From: Tenericutes bacterium HGW-Tenericutes-5
GTDB taxonomy: Bacteria; Bacillota_I; Bacilli_A; Izemoplasmatales; Hujiaoplasmataceae
Reading direction: 5' to 3'
Length of the DNA stretch: 8,377 bases
Assembly: GCA_002839125.1 (NCBI GenBank)
Contig: PGXI01000062.1
Span: 1 to 8,377, forward strand
Position 1 is the stretch's first letter, and every line of letters begins with the position of its first letter. The translations under genes were made by a program, and so were the position numbers. Shown here piece after piece: positions 1-6,024 of the stretch. The notes under the pieces were generated by a model. That model was not told the origin of the DNA. It saw only the letters and a list, made by a program, of their open reading frames with translations, and searched no databases.

Positions 1-867
1 CCAGGGATTATTTTAGCGTTATTATTACCGCTTTATACACCAGTTTGGGTATTGTTATTTGCTGCTTTCGTAGCGACAATCATTGGCAAGATGATCTTCG
101 GTGGTTTTGGACACAACATCTTCAATCCTGCACTTTTAGGATACGCAGTTGTTGGTTTTACTCTTATGGGTGTAATCAATAATGCTGGAGGGTTATTCAA
201 TGCCTCTGAAGTATTAATTGATTCTTACGCTGGCGCTACACCACTAGGTGCTTTAGCTGCTAACAAACAAATAGATTACAATATTTTAGTTAAACCTTAT
301 GGCGATTTATGGACTTTCTTTATTGGAAACTATCCAGGAGCTTTAGGTGAAACTGGAACATTAGCAATTTTCTTTGGTGGACTATATTTGGTTATTAGAA
401 AAGTCATCAAATGGTACACTCCAGTTATCTATGTTGGTACAGTATTTGTTCTTTCGTGGATAATCGGTGCTATCAGTGGTGATGGTGGATTATGGTTCCC
501 AGCTTATTCAGTTATGACTGGTGGAGTTATGTTTGCGGCAGTATTTATGATTACTGAGCCCGTAACAACTCCAACCAATATCCTAGGAAAAGTATTCTTT
601 GCTTTATTCTTAGGGGTTTTAACAGTATTGTTTAGATTTGTTGGTAGTTTACCTGAAGGTGTTGGAACATCATTAATCTTTATGAATATCTTCACCTTAC
701 CAATCGATAAATTTACTGGTGTTATAAGAACTAAACGTTTCCAAAAACCAGGCGGATTATACTTCGGTATCCTTTCGGGATTAGTAATTCTTTTAGCACT
801 TTACACACTTATTAAAGCTGGTAGTATCTATACAGCTTTCATTCCATTCTTAGGGTGGGTGATCTAA
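1..867 (+). CDS. rnfD: Rnf complex subunit RnfD (5' end missing)
   Basis: This is the integral membrane subunit of the Rnf ferredoxin:NAD+ oxidoreductase ion pump, homologous to NqrB. The frame is open from base 1, so the real start lies upstream; the TTG at 52 is internal. The 288 visible residues compare with roughly 310-350 for the family, so only a short N-terminal piece is missing. Recognisable blocks are GGFGHNIFNPALLGY (residues about 42-56 of the visible frame), the covalent FMN motif GATPL with the acceptor Thr at visible residue 80 (codon 238-240), EPVTTPTN (about 183-190), and a C-terminal PEGVG...MNIFTLPID block. Many hydrophobic segments are present. The FMN motif is known in the family to be flavinylated by ApbE on the outer face. 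The stop is followed after one base by the next ATG, so it belongs to the same operon; rnfC would be expected upstream. Identity is very secure. Confidence 0.95.
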   Translation, partial: PGIILALLLPLYTPVWVLLFAAFVATIIGKMIFGGFGHNIFNPALLGYAVVGFTLMGVINNAGGLFNASEVLIDSYAGATPLGALAANKQIDYNILVKPYGDLWTFFIGNYPGALGETGTLAIFFGGLYLVIRKVIKWYTPVIYVGTVFVLSWIIGAISGDGGLWFPAYSVMTGGVMFAAVFMITEPVTTPTNILGKVFFALFLGVLTVLFRFVGSLPEGVGTSLIFMNIFTLPIDKFTGVIRTKRFQKPGGLYFGILSGLVILLALYTLIKAGSIYTAFIPFLGWVI

Positions 868-868
868 T

Positions 869-2035
869 ATGAAAAACTTTAAAAATTATTTCCCAGTTAT
901 TATCATATCAGTAGTTTTAGTAGTGATCTTTGTTCTAGGTGGTATGTTCTCTAGATACATGACCACTCAAATTGATGTCCATGCAGAAGAACAAGCTATA
1001 ATTGAATTTAATAACTCAATGATTGAACTTGTTGGAGCGGGAGAAAAAGTAGTTGAAGCTAACTACTTAGATTTAGAAAAAGAATATTTAATACCTGGCT
1101 TTGAAAACCAAACTTATAATCCGGAATTAACTGGTTCTTATAAGATATTAAATGAATTAGATGAAGAAATTGCAGTAGTGTATATCATCACAACAGTAGG
1201 TAAGTTTGACGGTTTAAAAGCAGCTTATGCTATCTCATTAGAAACTAATCAATTAATCGACGTACTTATGATTGAAAACAATGAAACTCAAAGTTATTTC
1301 GATACATTAAGAGCTGAGTTTTACGAGCAATTTGTTGATAAAGACTTAAACGATGTAGTTTTCACAATTGATACTGTTGCAGGTGCTACTTATTCATCGC
1401 TAGCATTTGATACCGGGATGAAATATGCTAGAGAATTATATGCAAGAGATTATAACTTTGAAATTCCTAGTATCGTTTATGAAATAACAAATGTAGAAAG
1501 AAACTATGATGCAGCGACTTTGGTTGATAAACCATATATCGTAAGCATTACTTACGATTTAGATAATAAAGAACTAGTGGCTTATTTTGATAATGAATTT
1601 AATTTAGTAGAAGTTATCACAGGAGAAACACCTACAGAAACTTATCTAGCATTGTTTAAAAACGAGCTACCAGCAACAACATTTATTGACGTTAAAACTT
1701 ATATTACAGCATTTGATGAAACTAATAAAACAGTCACAATTGAAACGCTTGGTTATGGCGGTAAAGCCATAACAGTTGTCTTCCAATTAAATGATACTTT
1801 AGATTCAGTTGAATCAATGGCTATTACAACTACTCAAACATATGATTCAGATTACAATGAAGGCTATACAGGCGGTCCAAATCCAGCAGTTGAAAACGCA
1901 TATCGTGATCAATACTTAGCTGATGGAACGTATATCGATTCAATTGGTGGAGCGACTATTACCTCAAACGCTATGATTAGAATCTTTGATTTGGTTAATG
2001 ATGTTCTAGATAATTTAAACGGAGGAGGTAACTAA
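869..2035 (+). CDS. RnfG-like membrane protein with two FMN-binding domains
   Basis: A 388-residue protein, about twice the length of a normal RnfG (around 180-210). An N-terminal membrane anchor (residues about 8-28) is followed by two extracytoplasmic FMN_bind-type modules. The first ends in D-T-V-A-G-A-T-Y-S-S with candidate flavin-acceptor Thr174. The second ends in D-S-I-G-G-A-T-I-T-S with candidate acceptor Thr363. Both match the ApbE pattern D-x-x-(S/T)-G-A-T except that Ala or Gly replaces the first S/T. It sits between rnfD and a canonical rnfG, one base after rnfD, with a GGTGGGTGA ribosome binding site inside the end of rnfD. It probably carries FMN electrons within or alongside the Rnf complex. 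Whether it is a structural subunit or an accessory electron carrier cannot be told from sequence. The C-terminal Gly-Gly-Gly-Asn is encoded by the next gene's ribosome binding site and need not be functional. Confidence 0.85.
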   Translation: MKNFKNYFPVIIISVVLVVIFVLGGMFSRYMTTQIDVHAEEQAIIEFNNSMIELVGAGEKVVEANYLDLEKEYLIPGFENQTYNPELTGSYKILNELDEEIAVVYIITTVGKFDGLKAAYAISLETNQLIDVLMIENNETQSYFDTLRAEFYEQFVDKDLNDVVFTIDTVAGATYSSLAFDTGMKYARELYARDYNFEIPSIVYEITNVERNYDAATLVDKPYIVSITYDLDNKELVAYFDNEFNLVEVITGETPTETYLALFKNELPATTFIDVKTYITAFDETNKTVTIETLGYGGKAITVVFQLNDTLDSVESMAITTTQTYDSDYNEGYTGGPNPAVENAYRDQYLADGTYIDSIGGATITSNAMIRIFDLVNDVLDNLNGGGN

Positions 2036-2036
2036 G

Positions 2037-2567
2037 ATGAATAAAGGTCTTATTTCAGGATTAGTCCTTCTTACAATCGGAATTGTTTGTGGATTATTAC
2101 TAGCTGTAGTAAACTACTTTACTGCTCCAAAGATTCAAGAAGTTGAAGACGCAATCAAATATGAAGCACTAGCAGAATTTTATACTTTGGCAGATTACGA
2201 TTTATCTGAAGTAGAAGGAAGCGGTGACTTTGGAACAATCTATATTTTAAAAGCTAAAACAACCGAAGGTCTTGATGCATTTGTTTATACAGTGAATGCA
2301 GAAGGTTATAGTGGTGTTATTGAAATGTTAATTGCTGTTAATGAAAATCTTGAAGTTGATGGTTATAAAGTTGTAAAACAGACTGAAACTCCAGGATATG
2401 GAGATAAAATAGTGGGACATGATTTTAATGTAGAAATAGCAACTGATTTATCTGGTTTTGAAGGAGTAGCAGGAGCATCTCTGTACTCAACACCTGCAGT
2501 TTTAGAGATATTTCAATTAGTAGCAGATAGAGTAGAAGCCGATTTTGGAGGTGGACTAAGTGAATAA
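2037..2567 (+). CDS. rnfG: Rnf complex subunit RnfG (canonical length, variant FMN site)
   Basis: A 176-residue single-pass membrane protein with one FMN_bind domain, the usual size for RnfG/NqrC. The N-terminal anchor (about residues 6-29) ends in NYFTAPKI, typical of RnfG. The family block ETPGYGDKI (about 117-125) is present. The flavinylation region reads E-G-V-A-G-A-S-L-Y-S-T, so the usual Asp is Glu and the FMN-accepting Thr position is Ser148. Serine can occupy this position in some family members, but the motif is weaker than the two in the preceding gene. It lies one base after the previous stop with an excellent GGAGGAGGT ribosome binding site at 2021-2029, and overlaps rnfE by 8 bases. 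By position and family hallmarks this is the true G subunit, with the preceding double-domain protein an additional paralogue. Confidence 0.92.
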   Translation: MNKGLISGLVLLTIGIVCGLLLAVVNYFTAPKIQEVEDAIKYEALAEFYTLADYDLSEVEGSGDFGTIYILKAKTTEGLDAFVYTVNAEGYSGVIEMLIAVNENLEVDGYKVVKQTETPGYGDKIVGHDFNVEIATDLSGFEGVAGASLYSTPAVLEIFQLVADRVEADFGGGLSE

Positions 2568-3228
2568 TAAAGAAAATTTCTTTAAAGGTATTATTAAAGA
2601 AAATCCATTATTCGTATCATTACTTGGTATGTGTCCATCTTTAGCAGTAACTACTTCATTAGAAAATGCAATTGGTATGACACTAGGAGTATTCTTTGTA
2701 TTAGTACTATCTAACTTTATTATTTCTTTAATTATGAGTAATTCTAAATTAGCTGATCTAGTAAAACCAGTTAGAATCCCTGTTTATATCGTTGTTATTG
2801 CGACTTTAGTTACAATCGTAGAAATGGTTATGCACGCATATTTACCTTCATTATATTTCTCACTTGGTGTGTTCATTCCATTAATCGTTGTTAACTGCAT
2901 TATCTTAGGTAGAGCTGAAGCTTTTGCTTCAAGTAATAAACCTTTAGATTCTGTAATTGACGGTGTTGGTATGGCATTAGGTTATGGATTAGCGATTATG
3001 ACTATTTCAATATTTAGAGAATTTTTAGGGAATGGAACTTTAACTGTTTGGGGAGATCTTCAAGTCAATCTAACATTTATCTTTGACTTCTTAAAAATTG
3101 AACCAATAGCAATGTTTGTTCAACCAGTTGGGGCTTTCTTAACCTTCGGTTTAATCTTAGCAACCATCACTGCAATTGCAAACAATCATAAAAATAAATT
3201 AGCAAAGAAGGTGGCAAATAATGGATAA
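2560..3228 (+). CDS. rnfE: Rnf complex subunit RnfE
   Basis: A 222-residue polytopic membrane protein, homologous to NqrD, with about six hydrophobic segments. It opens with the family signature ENPLFVSLLGMCPSLAVTTS. Cys25 in that block and Cys113 in VVNCIILGRAEAF are the conserved pair that, with the matching pair in RnfA, is known to hold a membrane-embedded [2Fe-2S] cluster carrying electrons across the bilayer. The start is GTG at 2560, chosen because GGAGGTGG at 2547-2554 is well spaced, the N-terminus matches the family, and no better ATG exists. It overlaps the end of rnfG by 8 bases and rnfA by 8 bases, which implies translational coupling and balanced synthesis of the two half-channels. 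Length and motifs are normal for the family. Confidence 0.95.
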   Translation: MNNKENFFKGIIKENPLFVSLLGMCPSLAVTTSLENAIGMTLGVFFVLVLSNFIISLIMSNSKLADLVKPVRIPVYIVVIATLVTIVEMVMHAYLPSLYFSLGVFIPLIVVNCIILGRAEAFASSNKPLDSVIDGVGMALGYGLAIMTISIFREFLGNGTLTVWGDLQVNLTFIFDFLKIEPIAMFVQPVGAFLTFGLILATITAIANNHKNKLAKKVANNG

Positions 3229-3796
3229 TTTAATCATGTTAGCTTTCTCAGCTTTTATCATTGAAAACATCATCCTTTCCCAATTCTTAGGAATTTGTCC
3301 TTTCTTAGGTGTATCAACCAAAAGAAGCTCAGCTTTAGGTATGGGTATGGCGGTAATCTTCGTTATGCTGATATCAAGTTCAGTAACTTGGTTATTATAT
3401 AAGTATGTATTAGAAGCATTCGATATTACTTACATGCGTACAATCGTCTTTATCTTAGTAATTGCTTCTTTAGTACAAATGGTTGAAACTTTCCTTAAGA
3501 AAGTATCACCGCCGCTATATAAAGCCTTAGGTATTTACTTGCCATTAATTACAACAAACTGTGCTGTATTAGGGGTTGCTATTTTAAATATTTCGAAAGA
3601 ACATAATTTTCTTGAAATGTTAGTTTATACAACTTTTATCGGTTTAGGGTTCTTGTTTGTAATGTACATTTTCTCAATGTTAAGAGAAAAGTTAGATTTT
3701 GCACCAGTACCAAAAGCTTTTAAAGGCGCACCAATTGCTTTAGTAATTGCAGCTATCTTAGCTATAATCTTTTCAAGATTTGGAGGGATAATTTAA
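3221..3796 (+). CDS. rnfA: Rnf complex subunit RnfA
   Basis: A 191-residue, six-segment membrane protein homologous to NqrE and normal in length. The signature IENIILSQFLGICPFLGVS near the N-terminus and LPLITTNCAVLGVAI in the middle carry Cys26 and Cys114, the family's ligands for the intramembrane [2Fe-2S] centre shared with RnfE. RnfA and RnfE are inverted-topology paralogues that pack together in the ion-translocating core. The ATG is inside the last codons of rnfE (8-base overlap), and the stop shares one base with the rnfB ATG (TAATG). The ribosome binding site is an AAGAAGGTGG-type stretch just upstream. No unusual features. Confidence 0.96.
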   Translation: MDNLIMLAFSAFIIENIILSQFLGICPFLGVSTKRSSALGMGMAVIFVMLISSSVTWLLYKYVLEAFDITYMRTIVFILVIASLVQMVETFLKKVSPPLYKALGIYLPLITTNCAVLGVAILNISKEHNFLEMLVYTTFIGLGFLFVMYIFSMLREKLDFAPVPKAFKGAPIALVIAAILAIIFSRFGGII

Positions 3797-4098
3797 TGCA
3801 GATAATTTTACCCGCATTAGTGTTAGCTGTTTTAGGGTTTGGACTTGGCGTTCTAATTAATTTTGTCGCAAAAGTATTTTATGTAGAAGAAGATCCAGCA
3901 ATTGAAGAAATGGTTGATCTTTTACCTAGATATAATTGTGGAGCTTGCGGACACCCAGGTTGTAAAGAAATGGCAATTGCTTTGCTAGAAAATAAAAACA
4001 AACCAGCTGATTGTAAGCCAATCAAAAAGGATCAGATCCCTGTTATTCAAGAGTACTTGGATAACTACTTTAAAAACAAAAAGGCTAAAGAAAACTAA
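3796..4098 (+). CDS. rnfB: Short RnfB lacking the ferredoxin-like domain
   Basis: Only 100 residues, where RnfB is normally about 180-300 or more. Residues about 3-25 form the membrane anchor. Next comes the RnfB Fe-S module with LPRYNCGACGHPGC and a later ADC, giving Cys48-x2-Cys51-x4-Cys56-x16-Cys73, which would bind one [4Fe-4S] cluster. The C-terminus is a Lys-rich tail and the protein stops there. The two CxxCxxCxxxCP ferredoxin motifs that normally follow, and that accept electrons from soluble ferredoxin, are missing. A terminator begins 9 bases after the stop and no cysteine-rich frame lies downstream, so this does not look like a frameshift or assembly break. Start ATG at 3796 has GGAGGG at 3782-3787. 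Electron entry may instead run through RnfC or a separate ferredoxin (inference). Confidence 0.9.
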   Translation: MQIILPALVLAVLGFGLGVLINFVAKVFYVEEDPAIEEMVDLLPRYNCGACGHPGCKEMAIALLENKNKPADCKPIKKDQIPVIQEYLDNYFKNKKAKEN

Positions 4099-4106
4099 AA
4101 ATAATT

Positions 4107-4141
4107 CAACACCCATTCATCTTGGGTGTTGTTTTTATTTT
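4107..4141 (+). terminator. Rho-independent terminator of the rnf operon
   Basis: A perfect 9-bp stem CAACACCCA / TGGGTGTTG (4107-4115 with 4123-4131) closes a 7-nt loop and is followed directly by TTTTTATTTT. It begins 9 bases after the rnfB stop and marks the 3' end of the operon. Confidence 0.93.
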
Positions 4142-4192
4142 GTACTTCAAAATAATTTGGGTAATTATTGACCAATGCCTAATATAATCCAA

Positions 4193-4206
4193 TTTTAGCG
4201 CTTTAA
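4193..4206 (-). promoter_or_regulatory. Weak cre-like box (possible CcpA site)
   Basis: On the minus strand this reads TTAAAGCGCTAAAA, which agrees with the CcpA consensus TGWAARCGYTWNCW at 12 of 14 positions but lacks the conserved G at position 2 and the C near the end. It lies far upstream of the lipoprotein promoters. An AT-rich palindromic AGCGCT core can arise by chance, so support is weak. Confidence 0.3.
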
Positions 4207-4237
4207 TAATCAAACATAAAGAAACAATAACGAAAGA

Positions 4238-4255
4238 TATTGACATAAGTCAATA
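4238..4255. promoter_or_regulatory. FNR/CRP-like inverted repeat operator
   Basis: A perfect 7-bp inverted repeat, TATTGAC-ATAA-GTCAATA, has the TTGAN-N4-NTCAA layout used by FNR/CRP-family regulators. Its centre (4246.5) falls at -41.5 relative to the start predicted from the extended -10 element TGGTAGAAT at 4273-4281. That is the standard class II activator position, and that promoter has no good -35 box. The regulator is not in this window. Symmetry and spacing are seen; the family assignment is inference. Confidence 0.55.
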
Positions 4256-4272
4256 AACAAAATTAACATTTG

Positions 4273-4281
4273 TGGTAGAAT
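4273..4281 (+). promoter_or_regulatory. Promoter P1 of the lipoprotein gene (extended -10)
   Basis: TGG followed by TAGAAT (hexamer 4276-4281) is an extended -10 element one mismatch from TATAAT. The predicted start is about 4288. No credible -35 hexamer is found 16-18 bases upstream (ATAAAC at 17), which suits an activator-dependent promoter with the inverted repeat at 4238-4255 as the binding site. Confidence 0.5.
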
Positions 4282-4284
4282 ATA

Positions 4285-4298
4285 AAAAACCGCTTACA
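4285..4298 (-). promoter_or_regulatory. cre-like box near the P1 start site
   Basis: The minus strand reads TGTAAGCGGTTTTT, matching the CcpA consensus TGWAARCGYTWNCW at 12 of 14 positions, including the TG..AAGCG half. It covers about -3 to +11 of P1, a position where bound CcpA would block transcription. Carbon catabolite control is inferred from the match only. Confidence 0.42.
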
Positions 4299-4313
4299 TT
4301 AGCGAAAATTAGG

Positions 4314-4342
4314 TTGTTTTCTTAAATGTTTTGTTATATAAT
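4314..4342 (+). promoter_or_regulatory. Promoter P2 of the lipoprotein gene
   Basis: TTGTTT (4314-4319) and a perfect TATAAT (4337-4342) are separated by exactly 17 bases. The predicted start is about 4349, giving a leader of roughly 31 nt with GGAGGAG (4366-4372) seven bases before the ATG. The -35 half is weak, the -10 ideal. Confidence 0.65.
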
Positions 4343-4379
4343 CTAGGTGTACGATTTAAAGAAATGGAGGAGATTTAAA

Positions 4380-5372
4380 ATGAAAAAATTATTTACATTA
4401 TTCGTTGCTTTACTTACTCTAGTAGTCGTAGCTGGATGTAATGGCAACACAACAGTAGCACCTACAACAGAAGCTCCAACAACTGAAGAGCCAAGAGAAT
4501 TCGCAGCAGACGGAGAATTCACAGCTTATTTGGTGGGAGTACATTCAAATGCACCTATGGTAACTACAGTAACTGTTACAATCGAAAACGATGAAATCGT
4601 TGGATTCTATATCGATGCACGTCAAGGCGTTGACACTCAAACAGCTGGAACTGAAACACCTGATGACACATCAGATGATACTTGGTCTTATGTTTGGAAC
4701 GAAATGACTAAAAAAGAATTAGGCGATGATTACGGTATGGTTCAATTCGGTGGAGCAATTGCTGAATGGTACGAACAAGCAGCTTTAATCGAAGCTTACT
4801 GGTTAGCAAATGGTTATGATTCAGTAACTGCTAATTCTGAAACAAATGTTATTGACAACGTTTCTGGCGTTACAATTAAAGATGGTGGTTACACTACTTT
4901 AGCAGCTGAAGCAGTTCAATTAGCAAAAGATGGAAAAATGCAAGCAATTTATTGCTCAGCAGACGATCTATATATTGCTACTATGATGGTTAACGCTGAA
5001 GGTGAATTCACTGATTTACTAATTGACGTTCTTCAAGGTTCACCTACTGGTGCTACATTTGCATGGAATACTCAAACTAAACAAGAATTAGGCGACGACT
5101 ATGGTATGAAGGGTGTTGGCGGCGGATATACATTCGTTGACGGCGCTTGGGTATCTTCAGGTTCTACAGCAGTTTTAGAATGGTACGAACAAGTAGCATT
5201 AATTACTGATTATGTAACTGAAAATGGTTGGAATGAAGATTTAGCTGCTCTAGCTCAACGTGGTGGTACAATCGACGGAACTACACTAATTGATGATTTA
5301 GCTGGCGTTACAATTCGTTCAGGATCTTATTACACATTATTAGCTGACTTATTTGCTTGCTTACCTGAATAA
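4380..5372 (+). CDS. Lipoprotein with two divergent FMN-binding repeats (PplA-like)
   Basis: A 330-residue secreted lipoprotein. The signal peptide ends in the lipobox V-A-G-C20, followed by a Thr/Pro/Glu-rich tether (about 23-40) and two homologous repeats. Repeat 1 has ELGDDYGM (Tyr118), EWYEQ (Trp130) and V-S-G-V-T-I with Thr165. Repeat 2 has ELGDDYGM (Tyr241), EWYEQ (Trp268) and L-A-G-V-T-I with Thr311. This layout is that of FMN-binding lipoproteins such as Listeria PplA, where such Thr residues are flavinylated by ApbE/FmnB and shuttle electrons on the cell surface. Here Val replaces the usual Ala of S-G-A-T. Cys192 and Cys327 could form a disulfide. The ATG at 4380 is chosen over the GTG at 4347 because only it has a ribosome binding site and it starts a proper signal peptide. 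It is monocistronic, with its own promoters and terminator. The family is fairly sure; the electron-transfer role is inferred. Confidence 0.78.
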   Translation: MKKLFTLFVALLTLVVVAGCNGNTTVAPTTEAPTTEEPREFAADGEFTAYLVGVHSNAPMVTTVTVTIENDEIVGFYIDARQGVDTQTAGTETPDDTSDDTWSYVWNEMTKKELGDDYGMVQFGGAIAEWYEQAALIEAYWLANGYDSVTANSETNVIDNVSGVTIKDGGYTTLAAEAVQLAKDGKMQAIYCSADDLYIATMMVNAEGEFTDLLIDVLQGSPTGATFAWNTQTKQELGDDYGMKGVGGGYTFVDGAWVSSGSTAVLEWYEQVALITDYVTENGWNEDLAALAQRGGTIDGTTLIDDLAGVTIRSGSYYTLLADLFACLPE

Positions 5373-5388
5373 TTAAAACAAAATATTT

Positions 5389-5425
5389 AAAAAAGTTGTC
5401 AAAATAAAATTGACAACTTTTTTTT
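5389..5425 (+). terminator. Rho-independent terminator of the lipoprotein gene
   Basis: An 11-bp perfect stem AAAAGTTGTCA / TGACAACTTTT (5391-5401 with 5411-5421), extendable by two A-T pairs, has a 9-nt AT loop and runs into a T tract. The A-rich 5' flank makes it plausible in both directions, though no convergent gene is present. Confidence 0.9.
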
Positions 5426-5444
5426 ATTATTCTGTTTTGTTTTA

Positions 5445-5473
5445 TTGACTGATTGACAATAAAAAGTTATCAT
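5445..5473 (+). promoter_or_regulatory. Promoter of the membrane protein gene at 5500
   Basis: TTGACT (5445-5450) and TATCAT (5468-5473) are spaced by 17 bases, each one mismatch from consensus. The predicted start is about 5480, and an AGAGGT ribosome binding site (5487-5492) sits 7 bases before the ATG. Confidence 0.65.
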
Positions 5474-5499
5474 AAGTAGTAAGAAAAGAGGTATATATT

Positions 5500-6018
5500 A
5501 TGTTTTGGGAATACTTCATACCAGCGGTTGTACTATTTTTAATATTGGTCGCTACAGCAAACCTTTTTATAAAAATTAGATATAAAAAAACATTGGAATC
5601 CATAAAAACAGAGTTATTGGAATTGTTACCGAAATCTACAGTTGATATTTTTGATCGTGAATCAGTTTTTCAATTTGCTATTGAAAATGAATTAGAGAAA
5701 ACAATAATTAAATTAATTTTAGCCCAAGACGATTATGAATTCATCATAACAAACATTAATCGCTGGACCGTAAACAATAATCCGAAGCAATGGACAAGAA
5801 AATCAAAACCGATTTTTATTGAAGGTGCTGAAGAGTTTGTAAATTACACTGAAACTGAAAAACAATTAAAAAAAATCGTGCTTATTTATCCAACATCAAA
5901 AAGAATTATCAGGTATTTAAATGAATCAGATACTGTAGTAGTTAATATTGAAGATAATGTTGGTGGCATTCGCTTTATTAAGTATAATGAATTGGAAAAA
6001 TTCCTCAATTTGGAATAA
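5500..6018 (+). CDS. Unrecognised single-pass membrane protein
   Basis: A 172-residue protein I cannot assign to a family. Residues about 7-25 form one strong membrane segment followed at once by KIRYKK, which by the positive-inside rule puts the rest of the protein in the cytoplasm. The soluble part is mixed alpha/beta: a Lys/Glu helical stretch (30-75), a Trp-containing part (N-R-W-T...K-Q-W-T-R, about 87-100), then beta-strand-like KKIVLIYP and TVVVNI and a final amphipathic helix. The pattern (hydrophobic strand, two Trp, K-rich helix, IVLIYP strand, C-terminal helix) is loosely like the second half of NERD nuclease-related domains, but no catalytic motif is evident, so no function is claimed. 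It has its own promoter and ribosome binding site. No terminator is visible after it, so transcripts may run into the tRNA gene. Confidence 0.8.
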   Translation: MFWEYFIPAVVLFLILVATANLFIKIRYKKTLESIKTELLELLPKSTVDIFDRESVFQFAIENELEKTIIKLILAQDDYEFIITNINRWTVNNNPKQWTRKSKPIFIEGAEEFVNYTETEKQLKKIVLIYPTSKRIIRYLNESDTVVVNIEDNVGGIRFIKYNELEKFLNLE

Positions 6019-6024
6019 TTTTTA

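Noticed and set aside
504..695. Minus-strand open frame of 63 codons
   Set aside because: It lies wholly inside rnfD, has no ribosome binding site and no recognisable features; it is a shadow of the strongly conserved rnfD frame.
4099..4106. Frameshift or assembly break explaining the short RnfB
   Set aside because: No cysteine-rich reading frame occurs downstream in any frame and a perfect terminator follows immediately.
4183..4188. TATAAT in the region after the rnf terminator
   Set aside because: No -35 at suitable distance and no open frame directly downstream; expected by chance in AT-rich DNA.
4240..4245. TTGACA read as a -35 box
   Set aside because: The only good -10 elements are 30 bases away or more; at 17 bases there is just TTAACA. 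It is better explained as half of the symmetrical repeat at 4238-4255.
4347..4379. Upstream GTG start for the lipoprotein gene
   Set aside because: It would put 11 charged residues before the signal peptide, has no ribosome binding site, and lies upstream of the P2 transcription start. ATG at 4380 has GGAGGAG at ideal spacing.
5046..5057. T-G-A-T string in repeat 2 of the lipoprotein as a flavinylation site
   Set aside because: It lies before the DYGM block, not at the C-terminal end of the module where the family's acceptor Thr is found, and is not followed by the usual x-x-S pattern.
5453..5458. Perfect TTGACA upstream of the gene at 5500
   Set aside because: No -10-like hexamer at 16-18 bases; the neighbouring TTGACT at 5445 is correctly spaced from TATCAT.
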